DNA of 34,671 nucleotides from Xenococcus sp. PCC 7305 (lineage in GTDB: Bacteria > Cyanobacteriota > Cyanobacteriia > Cyanobacteriales > Xenococcaceae), in assembly GCF_000332055.1 (NCBI RefSeq), contig NZ_ALVZ01000165.1, forward strand, positions 1 through 34,671, given 5' to 3'. This document shows, one piece after another, positions 1-12,000 of this stretch. Position numbers and translations under genes: made by a program. Below the pieces are notes generated by a model. The model was not told the DNA's origin. It saw only the letters and a list, made by a program, of their open reading frames with translations, and searched no databases. Each line of letters opens with the position of its first letter. Within the stretch, counting starts at the first letter, position 1.

Positions 1-3000
1 GTTTCTCCGTCTGGGTCGAATGTTACCAAATCAATGACCTTACTTTGTTGTTCGGGGATTTGAATAGTCACGGTTTTGGGGATATTAATCATTTCCTGAA
101 CAGCAACCGCATCGATAAACCCACCCGTCTTATCTTCCTTGCCCACAGCACGGAACTCTAGCGCTGTTAGATCAAGCTCACTAGCCAGAACATTATAGGT
201 ATAAGTTTGCCAATCATTTCTGCGATCGCCCTGAGCTTGGATAGTATCAAGTAATTCACCATTCCAATAAACTTCAATGCCATTACTCTCTGCTGCTACT
301 TTAGGACGAGGACTATAAGCAAAAGATAATTGATAACTAGTATCTGGAGTCGTCGGAATATCTTGCTTCATGCTGCTATTATCATGACTGTCTAACTCTA
401 CCCAAGCAGTACCATCCTCACCAAGACCAAAGCCTTTTAATTCTTGAACTTCAATTCCTGTACCTTCGGTTGTTGCCCATCCCGCAATCGATTCAAAGAC
501 ATCCCAACGATTGGCTTCAACTTCGTTTTCTTCAAAGCTCCAGTTTTGCACTAAGTTGCCACCAAGCTTCGCAATAATCGGCGCTTGATTGTTTTTCTTG
601 ACTTGTATTTCTAGGGTTTGAGTTGTTTGGCCACCATCTTCATCAGTCACGGTGATAGTAACGGTGTAATTACCATTGTCAGGATAGGTATGCTCAACTG
701 AAGACTGATCACCATTCACTATTAACGGTTCACTGCCATCTCCAAAGTCCCAAGTGACTGTCAGTTCGTCATCTCCTGGTTCAGAGAAAATTGCCTCAAA
801 GATTACAGTTTCTCCTTCGGTTGTGATTGTCGTGGGGTCGATGGTGATACTGGGGGCAACATTATTAACAGTAATAGTGATATCTTTAGTTGCAGTTGCT
901 CCATCATCATCACTAACAGTTAGGGTTCCATCGTAAGTGCCTTTATCAGCAAAGGCATGAGTGACTTCTTGCCCTTCAGCGATATTGCCATCCCCGAAGT
1001 CCCAAGTATAGGTTAATTCATCATCTCCTGGGTCTGTCGCGATCGCACTATAGGCAACTTCTTCCCCTTCATCAACTTCTGTTTCGTGGGTGATTTGGTC
1101 AATAGTTGGCGCAACATTATTAACAGTAATATCTAAGGTTTTAGTTGTGCTGCCGCCATCTTCATCGGTAACTTTTAGTGTGACCTTATATTCGCCATCA
1201 TCTGTGAAGGTATGGGAAACATTTGTTCCTGTTACAGTAGTACTGCGATCGCCGAAGTCCCAAGTATAGGTTAGGGTATCGTTAATCCCTGGATCTGTGG
1301 CACTAGCAAAGAAGTTAACGGTTTCTCCTTCGTTAATAATATTGTTATCGACTGTGAGATTGGTAATTGTCGGCGCAACGTTATTTACAGTAACGGTCAA
1401 TATATCGCTACCAACCCCTTCATCGTTATCGGTAACCGTCAGAGTAGCATCATAAGTTCCATCATCGTTGTAGGGGTGGTTCGCGAACCGCCCGTACTCT
1501 ATTTTTCCATCCCCAAAATTCCAAACAAAAGCATGGGTATCGTTAATACCAGAATCAGTAAAGCTGCCACCAAAGTTAATCGATTCACCTTCGTTTATAA
1601 TCTGATCTGAGCCTGCATCGACTATGGGTGCAACATTTTCAACTGTAAATTCAAAGTTTTTGGTATCACTGCCGCCATAGGGATCGGTTACGGTAATACT
1701 GGCGTTATAAATATTGTTATCAGGGAAAGTATTGGTAAATTCAGGAATGCTAATGTTTGAAGGTTGACCATCAATTTCCCAGCTATAGGTCAAAAGGTCG
1801 TCGCCTGGATCAGATGCGATCGCAGTTATAGTCGTCTCTGTTCCTTCTGTAATATTGTCGGGAATTTGAATCTCGTCAATTGTGGGCGCGATATTATCTA
1901 CGGTGACGGTAACCGTAGCAGCATTAGAAAATTGTCCGTCATTGTCTTTAACTACATAAGTGAAACTATCTGTGCCTGCAAAATTAGTTCCTGGGACATA
2001 GGAGATATAGCCATCGGAGTTGGCAATTGCGAAGCCGTTATTAGGTTGAGTTGCAATTTGGACGGAGTCAGATCTAATTGTGCCATCATCATCGCGATCG
2101 TTATCAAGAACATCGATATCTACTGGTTGTCCTTGGTTAGTAGTTGCCGTATCGTCTGTAGCTATGGGAGCTAAGAATATTTGTTCAGTGAATTGAACAT
2201 CATCAATTACAACACGAGAATCTACTTCCCCAAACCCAAGGAGGTCGAAGTAAAGAGTTGCTTTGGTTCCTGCTGCTAGATGGGAAATATCAATAGTAAA
2301 AGTGCGTGATTGACTGTAATCGAGGATTTCTCCTGGGTTGACACCACTAATTTTGACGTTGTTGCTGAAGTAGGTTGTGCCATCATTCTGGATATTGAGT
2401 AGAGCATCGGTTTCGGTTAGTCCAATATCGGTGCTGACTAATGGGTTGAGGGTTAGAGGATCTAGAAGAGCAACTTCGAAGCTGTCGGGCGGAGTGGCAA
2501 AAGTAGAAGGGAGATTAGCAAGACCAAGGTCTACCAGAGTGAATTCGAGAGTATTGGCGTCTTCGGGGATGGTGAAGGTTTGAGTGAAGTTGCTAAGGAA
2601 GGGTGAGTCTTCGGTGAGAACTGCTTGTCCATCTATGATATTGCTAGATCCGCGATTCTGCCATCCAATATTGTCGCTAGTGTTGTCTGCGATGCTGAAG
2701 TCACCGTTAATGATTCCGAGTAAGGGATCTGAGGTTAATAATGCATCTAAAGTTTCGCTTATTTTCTCAATTTTTTCTGATTCAAAGGCGAGGATGGTTT
2801 TTAAGATTTCGACATCTAGCTGGGAGGGAAGTTTGCGAATTCCTGGAGCAAGATGGGTATTGAGCAGATCGTTGGGATGGGCTTGTTTATCTAGATGTTC
2901 TCCATCTAAAGTAGCAGTAAAATTATCTCCAAATATGATATCTTGCTCAGCAATAATACCTTCTGCCGTCTGCCGTCTGCCGTCTGCCTTCATTTGCTCA

Positions 3001-6000
3001 AATCCGGCATATCCTTCGATAAATCCATAGAGGTGAGCTAGTTCGTGGAGAACGGTTGTTAAAAGATCATATTTTCCATGGGCTGCGGATTCGGGATCTG
3101 CGAGGAAGTAACTGTCTGAATTTTGGTTAGTGAATTCACTGTTGTCTAATGGGGTTTCATCGATGAACCAACCGACTCCATTGGCATCATGGTCAATGAG
3201 GATTGTTCCTATATTGGGTTTTCCAGAGGAGTCGAAACCTGTAATGGTTGCTTCTGCTAATTGTCCTGTGGGGAGGTCTGTTATTTGGAAGTTGATGTCA
3301 AGTTGGGTTGAGGGTTGGAGGAGGTTTGACCAGATATTAGTTGCGCTATTATTGAGTCGATTTACTATTTGAGGTTCTGCATCATGGATTTGAAAATAAC
3401 TGCCGAAGAATTGCTCAGAAGGTATATTGCTGGGGAACGAAACTTCTCTGGAGTTGATTTGACTGGAGTTAAATTTAGAAGATGTTGCGATCTTCCTGGA
3501 ATCGACTTGAGTAATGCCAATCTCACCGAAGTTATTCTTATGAGTGCTGACCTCAGTGGTGCCGATCTCAGTGGTGCCGACCTCAGTAATATTAAACTTG
3601 ACAGAACCAACCTTAGTGGTGCCGATCTCAGTGGTGCCGACCTCACTGAAGCTAGTCTGGCTGAAAGCATTTTGGAAGGAGCTGATTTGAGCTTTGCTGA
3701 TTTGACTCGTGCTAATCTTATAGAATCCTCCCTTGTTAATGCCAACTTGACTGGAGCTATCATGGAGGAAACTCTCTTGGGGTATCCCTTGATAGAAGGA
3801 GCTGATTTGACTGGGGTAGATTTGAGCAAAGCTATTATGGATCCTCCCTTTTTCTAAAATTTCTCCCGGTATTGCAAGACTCTTATTTTGTGAATCTTCT
3901 GCTAAATCTTCAGAATATTCGGTAGCTAGAAGATTTGATGTGGGAATCTCATTTAAATTCGGAAAATCCTTCCAATCGATAGGACCACTGTATTCTTTAT
4001 CTTTTATTTGATTGATTTCTTCTTCGGAAAGAGAAAGATTAGACAAAAGATGGAGATTGGTTTGTTGCTCTATTGTATATAAGTCCGTAATATAAGCTAA
4101 ACTATACCACTTAGTAAGATCTTGCGGTAATTTTGGGTCTTCTGGCTGATTAACTTTATCGTTAGGCAAGATTACTGATATTATTGGGGTATTAACAGAA
4201 ATATCGTCTAAACCTTGGTCTGGTTCTAAGATAACTATTACTTTCCATAAACTTTCAGGAACATTAATGGAATCTGAAGTATTACTTAGATAATTTTTGT
4301 TTAATGGATGGTCTGGACTAATATCTCCATTAGCAGAGGCTATTCCCCCAGCTAGAATATACAGCTTTCTACCTTTTTCTTCCACAATCTTCTCCCCAAA
4401 TATTTCAAGCTGTCGCCACAATCCAGTTCTGTTAAAGTTACTTTGCATCGGAAGAAGATTTGTTGTGAAATAGGTCGCCAGTTGATCTTTTCTCGTTCTA
4501 TCTCGATCTCCACTGGCAGTTAAATGACCACGATCAAAACTAGGAAACCAATGACCGCTTTGATATCTCCAAGCTGGAGGACTACTTGCTCCAGAGGGCA
4601 GCTTATTATGTGGTATCCAAGGATAATCAGTCCTAACAATACTAGGAAGTGAAGATGGATCATTTGAAGGAGGCGTGCCTGGGTTTCCAGGATAGTCATC
4701 AGGTACTTGATTCCAGGGTGCTGTTGGTCTTCCAACGTCTCCTAACCAAGTTGAATCAACTATCCAACTAACCCAATTAGGACCTTTTTTCTCATCGTTA
4801 TAAGACAAAGAATACTGGGGTCTTTCTATCAAATAATTATTAGGATTAGTATTTCTTGCATCACTCGGATTCCCCAAGAGAAGATGTTCGCTCTTAAAGA
4901 AAACATCATCTAAATAAGCAGTTCCGCCATTAACTTGAAACTGAAGAGTTGCTATTTGACCACGAAGAGAATCTGGTACATCAAGATGGAAAGTTTCAAA
5001 GCCTCTCGTTCCATATCCAATTCGATAGGTATCTGCTTCGTTATAACCCAAATCATAAGGTCCGTCGGCAGCAGAGAAATAAATTGTTTCTGTTTCGGTA
5101 ACTCCATTATTTCCTGTTAGAGTAACATTGACATTTCCATCACTAAGATTAGGTACATGTAAATTAAAGCGTAATACGCCCCAATCAGGAACAACAAAGC
5201 GATTATGAACAATATTATCTCCATCAATTAATTGAAGAGCATAATTAGGCTGATTTGGAGCGTATCCTACTTGCTCACTATAAGTAGCAAGACTATTAAT
5301 ATTGTTCCAATCAACTAATACAGTTTGAAAAGTATCTGAAATATCATTATGCGAAGACCAACCAGGAATAGGTTGATCATCTGATTTCTCGTTAATCGCA
5401 TCAAAATTACCATTAAACAAAGTAGGAACAGCAAAATCACCTCTCTGTCTAGGTTGAGCCGTATTGTCATTCCAAACAGGAGTTTGATCATCTTCTTCAT
5501 CAGGACGTAATTCCTGTCCACCACCAAGAACAGAATAGAACCAACCCGTACCAATACCCTCCCAAGGAGCATCTTCCGCACCATGCTCGAAATTATTAGG
5601 ACTGTACCAAGTTTCAGGACGCTGTAAATTAGAACTAGATGCATCTAAATCACCTAATCTTCTATACAACTGTTCAACAGATTCCTCTGTATTAGGAGAA
5701 TCAAACTCTCTCAGAGAAACATCATTAGTACCCGAATACCAAGCTAAAGCCCGATTATGGGGTGCGGAATTTTGTTCATCCTCAGTAAAGCCTTTTCTAC
5801 TATCAGCCTCATTAATTCCACCCAAATAAATTTCCAAATCTGCTCCAGGTAACATAGATCCAGCTAGAGTTTCTGTAGAATCGACATTTGAAGACACAGC
5901 AGTTTGATAATAGTTATCAGCAAAAGTGACATTTTCCCAAACCTTGACTTCAGGCTCATTAATACTTCTCAAATCATTTTTCAAAGAATCTTGATTAGGA

Positions 6001-9000
6001 TCTGGAATATCAATAGTTGTCATATGCAGATCGGGGAATTTGTCTGGATGTTCTTCTTTCGGGAAGAAAGTGCCCAATCTTTGAATAATTTCACTATTAA
6101 TGATTGTTCCTTGTCCCACACCCAAAAAGTGAGTTGGGGAATTAAACAGCTGATCATTACCAAAATTGCGATTTAATTCAACTAAAGAAGCAAATAAAGC
6201 ATCAGCAGTAGCCTCAGTAAAGCCAGAATTATTAGCAGTTTTTTCTTTGCTAAATTCCCATCCAGGGATTAAGACTAAAGGCTTACCAGCAAAAGAAGGT
6301 AGAACATCGTAATTGATTCCTCCATCACTATCTTCCCAATACCATTGACCAGTTTCTGCCTCATATCGCATTATGAGACCTTCATCTGATTCTTGGGTAG
6401 TAATATGATCAGCAATTTGCTCAAATTGACGATCAATTAAAAAGTCTTTAGCTTCAGTACCACGAGTCAGAATGGTAACACTACTAAATGGATAAGAATT
6501 TTCTGGTAATAGGGTATTAAATTCTGTGGTATCGCGATCTAGTTCTCTTCCTTCATCGTCAAAAACCTTGAGGCCCCAATGATAAGTCTGGCCTGCGGTT
6601 AGAGTAAGATTTGAAGGTAATTGCAACTCTGTTTTAGAACCAGGTGTACTATCTCCCGCCCAAGTCCAAGTACCATCACTCCATTTAGCAGTAAGAATCC
6701 GATTGGGATTACCATCACCATTGGGTGTGGTCGCATTTATGCCTTCCCATTCATCATCAGGAAATAATCCTTCATATTCAGAGAATACACTCACATAAAG
6801 TTCAACTTCTTTGACTTGATCGTCAGTTTCTGACTCAAAAGACCAAGTAAACTTAGGATTCAAGGTAGGATCTAGATCTGGTGTATTAGTACTGCTAGGA
6901 GTTTCCAACTCGATATAGTTGTCTCTAAAGAAAATGTCATCTAGATAAACTGTATTGTCAGCATTAAGTTTAAATTCAACAGTTGCAACTTTTCCTCTTA
7001 GGGAATCTGGGACTTCTATCTCAAAAGTTTCAAACTGAGTCCTGCCATGCTCTATTGAATAAGGATTGGGAATGTCAAAATCTGAAGCATCTTGCAAACT
7101 GATAATCTGAAACTTCTGGTTATTTTTATTATCCTTCTCTTGTATAGTTATCTCTAAGAATCCATTACTAGCTGTGGGTGCGTGTAGATCAAATTTTAGT
7201 AAATCTAAATCAGGAACCACAAAGCGATTGTGAAGAAGACTGTCTTCACTATCTAATTTAACGGTATAGTTGGGCTCTGAATCGTTTTCGCCTTGATTCT
7301 CATTGAGAGCAAGAGAAGCAATACTATTTGAAGCAAGAGTAGGAATATCAGCCTTGTTAGTAATGCTCTCTATATCAACACCATATTTAAGCTCACCAGT
7401 GGGAACTTCCGATACAGTCTCTATGTCAAATTGATCAAATCTTCCATTATGGTAAGACCAACCTGGAATAGCACCAAACCAAAAATTGCGAACTCCATTA
7501 CTTAAAGAAGTATCAAAATTGCCACTAAAAGAAGCATCAAAATTACCGTTAAACAAAGTGGGTACAGCAAAGTCACCTTTCAATATCGGTTCGGCTGTAT
7601 TATCAAAGGAAGGATTTGCAGTCAATCTAGAAGCATTATCAAATTCTCGCGTTCCTTCAATTAAGGAAGAATAATACCAACCTGTATTAATTGCTTCCTC
7701 TGTATTATTTTTTGATTCGTACCATAGAGGTAGCGAAGAAAGATCTATTTTCGGACTATACCATTTGTCAACATTGATTTCTCCTCTTTGATTTTCAATT
7801 TCTATTTCTTCTTCTCCGAAGGAAAAAACATCGTTAAATTTTTCTAGTGCATTATCTACCGTCCCGGCATACCATGCCAGGGTTGCTCCGTGAGCGCCAC
7901 TAAAGACATTTTCCACAAGGGCACTCAAACCTCTAAAGCCCCTAAAATCACTCAAGTCGAGGTTTAAATCAGCACGATTATCATAATTAGAAGAAACATT
8001 GATGTTATGTAATTTACGACCATTAGGTGTATAGTTGGGCACTATACCTAAGATTTTGCCCTGATTAGTTACTTGATAATAATTATCGGCATAATCGACA
8101 TTATCCCAAACTTGAACTTGAGGCTCTTTAAAATCTCTATAGTCTAAAGTTTCTTTTTTGAATCCACTCAGTTCACCAAAAAATTGAATGAGAGAACCAG
8201 CTATTAGGTTTTTGGACAATATGTCAAGACCTGTAGTGACTAATTGTCCTACTGGGATAAGTAAATTTTCCTGATAAAAATCATGGGGGTCGATAGTCGT
8301 CATCTGCAAATCTTCTCCCCCAGCGAAAGGAGCATAAGTTCCTAAGCGTTGAATGATCTCACTATTAACTACTGTCCCTCGGCTAAAACCAATGAAATGC
8401 AAAGGTGAGTTCAATAGAGCACCTTTCCCGACAAAATTTTCTGTGCTGGTTTGTGTTCCTAATTTTTGATCCAGTGCAACCATTGAAGCGAAAATAGCAT
8501 CAGCGACTCCTTCCGAAAACCCAGAGTCAGGAACAGTTGATTCGCCATTCTTAGTCCATTCTGGAATCAATACTATAGGTCTATTTTTATAATCACTTTG
8601 AAGTTTATTGGCTAGAGTTGTCAAATAATCTGCTTCATGAGGTTCTTTTCCTCCTACTAATTCTAAATTATCTTTCCAGATAAAATTGTTATCCAAGGAA
8701 GTTATCTTTTCAACGGGAATCCAATTTCCCGTAAGTTTGTCGTAACGCAGAATCAAACCTTCCTTATCTTCTCCGTGAACACTTACAATTTGCTCCGCCA
8801 TATCGTAGTAATTTGTGTGGATTCCTTCATGCTCTGAAAGTGAAGGCAAGATGCTAAATCCATGAGTTAAAACCGTTACACTACTAAAAGGATGGTTGGT
8901 TATCGGAGCAATTGTTCGAAATTGACCATTTGTATCTAAATTGATTTCTCCAGAGGTTAAAGTGGCTTCTACCGCCCAATAATAGTCTTGACCAAATGTT

Positions 9001-12000
9001 AGAGCCAATTCGTCGGGCAAGGTAAAACTAGTGCTGCTATTGGGATTATCTCCTTCAATTTGAGCAATCTCTGTTTGTCCATCATGCCAATACCAGGAGT
9101 TTGTAGCTTTCTTCCAGGTTGCTGTGAGAATTCGACCAGGATTAAAATCATCGTATTCGTTCCAAGGTTGCGTTAGTAAAGCTTTTTTTTCTGGTTCAGT
9201 GAGATCTTCAAGAAACTCTGGATCTGACAAATCAGCTAATTCATCCCAAGGCAACAATCCTTTGTCTTGAGGGAAAGAACTTAAGAATAGATTGACTTCT
9301 TCTACATCTTCAAATCCTTCATCGAATTGCCATGACAATGTAGGAGTTAGGTCTTCTGTCTCATTATCTTTTTCAACTGCATCAACTGGGGATAAATCCA
9401 ACCAGTCTCGATGGTTAACATTGGCAACTGACCAAGGATTATAACCGATAGTTAAAGGTTTGCGTTCCGAATTGTCAGGTGCTCTAAATTGAATACTGCC
9501 ATTTTCTTGATTTAATATTGTGTAATCAGCAGCAAGACTGATAATTTCATGCCATTTATTAGCATTAGGTTCCAATTCTCCTGGTTTATCGTCAGGGTCT
9601 ATATTGATAACATAAATCTTGCCTTCTCCTTCTTGTGAAAAGCCACCAGGTAAAGTGGCAAAGAGTTTTTTACTATCACTGCTAATTGCTAAAGAATGAA
9701 ATCCGTTGGTTTCTTCCGCAATACTAATATTTTGAATTACTTGATGATAAGTATCTGAGCTTGAATCAATATCAACTATATAAACTGTCCTTTGCCGATA
9801 GTCACCAACATAGAGATAACGATCATCAGCAGAGGTCGCGATCGCATGAGGCGCAGCATTAACTGGTAACTTAATTGGATCGATAATCTCTGTAGTGTCA
9901 GGATTAGTATCTACTTGCTGTAAACTCATCAAATCAATCACAGCAATTCGACCCGAACTTCTCAGAGATACATAAGCACGACCAGCATCATGAGTCGCAA
10001 CTAAGTCTCTAGGTTGATCAAATTCCGCAGCAGTTCCTACAGGAATTTCTGCTAGCAATAAATCGCTGCTAGTTAAACCATCAGTTGCGATTATTTCCTC
10101 TGGATTAAGAGCATTAAACACACTAACCTGTTCTTTGTCTGCTTGGGTAGTGATTGTAAACTCAACATCTTGAGGTTTAAGGTTAATAGTCGTTTCGCTA
10201 CTATAGGGGATGAGTTCAGCTGAATTAGAGTCAGTGATATCTGCTAATTCTAATTGGTTTCTGGTTAACCCAATAGCAGATTCTGCCAAGACCACTGTTT
10301 GAGGAACTCTAATCGCAACTTGATACCGATTATTGCCCAATTCTTGACTTAAATCAGGAATGATTGTGCCTTCATGTTCATTGCCTCCATAATTGAAGGT
10401 AACGCTCAAGTCATCAAAAGAAGTTCCCGTGACACCAGGACCTTCTGCTTCTACAACAAAATTACTGCCAACGAGGTAAACAACAGGTTCTTCTATTTCA
10501 CTAAAATCTAATATCCCTTGCTCCAAAACAGGAGGAGCAAAAGGATCATTTTCTATATTGGGAAATATCTCGTCTAATTTTATATTTGCAGTGGGAATCC
10601 CTTGTGGATTGAGATTAACTCCTACTTCCGTAGTGAAGGGTAAAACGCCGATTTTAGGAACAACAACAACATCTATTGAACTCACAGCTTCTTCATAGAA
10701 GAAAGGAAGACTAATAACTCCACCAAAATTGAATCCTTGAGCCGATACTCCAGCTGAAACTCCTGCTACCCCAAAAGTATCATTAGCACCTGTTAATGTA
10801 TTTAAAGAACCATAAGCCTTGCCTACTTTGTATCCAAATTTAGGGACAGCAATAATATAGTCATCATCTTTCGCTTTACTGACTCCAGGCCAAGGAGGAG
10901 AAGAAGTCCGAATCATGCCATCGTTGCCGACAATACCCGATTCTTCAACAAACCATGTGGAATTCCAAGTCCCAGTTTCATTAGGTAATTCTCCATCCCG
11001 CATAAAGAATACTTCAGTACCTGGTTCAAGTCCGACCGGTGCAGGGATTGCTAACTGTGCAGGAATTGCTAGGGGATCATCACCAAAATCTAATCTAAAC
11101 GCATCAATAACATCAAATTTTTCAGGCAAAGGTATAGTTAAATCCGACGTTTGCAGAGTAGTAATACTAATTTCCGCTGCTTCATTTAACGCCCCTTGTG
11201 GAATCATTACTTGATAACCATCGCTATTTTCAACAATTCCGCCTTCTATATCTAATACTTTTGCACCAATATTAGGTAGTTCAACATTGACAGGAATTAT
11301 GACTTCAGTTCCACCATGAATAACCGTAACTTCAGCTTTGCCTTCAGTTAAAGTAGTGATTAATCCATCTTCATTAATAGTAATGACATTAGGATTATTC
11401 ACAAAATAGCGAGTGCCAGTTGTACTATCAGTGAGGTCAGCAGAATCGACAATTCCTTCTACTGCCACTAAGATTTGTCTTTCAACACCTGAAGTTAAGG
11501 TAACTGCATCAGGATAGACATCCAAACCGAAGAACTCGGCTATTACTGAATCGAATTGTGCTTCGCTATTGGCAAAATCTATTTGACCAATTCTTGATGT
11601 TGTAACTGCGGTTAGTCCATCTCTTTCTGCACTTAAAATTGAAGTTCCATTCCCAACACCAATTACCAACCCATCATTAGCGATCGCAACATCTTCATTC
11701 TCACTACTCCAAGTTAAATAATCCCCAGGCAATAACACATTCTCTTGATCGGCAAAGTCGCCGATCGCCTGTAACTCAAACTGCTCACCCACTTCCAACT
11801 TCGGATTCCTCACCACAAAATCCAAACTCGTCAAAGGTGCATCGCTCACATTAATCTCAATCAGTTCTGGATCACTAACCGCAAATCCGTCATCAGCCAA
11901 CAACTTAAAGTAAGCTGTACCCGTATAACCGACATCAGGAGTAAAGATGGCAGTCTCACCATCGGGCGCAAAAGTAACCGTCCCATTCTCTACATCGATC

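Noticed and set aside
1764-2174. Plus-strand frame of 136 codons
   Set aside because: Lies opposite the PKD/cadherin-like part of the giant gene; Cys- and Ile-rich translation with no domain.
2584-3030. Plus-strand frame of 148 codons
   Set aside because: Antisense to the matrixin-like domain and its heptamer tract; no recognisable protein.
3365-3829. Minus-strand frame of 154 codons rich in PLRSA/RLAL repeats
   Set aside because: It is the second stop-free antisense phase of the pentapeptide repeats, out of phase with the giant gene; repeat composition explains it.
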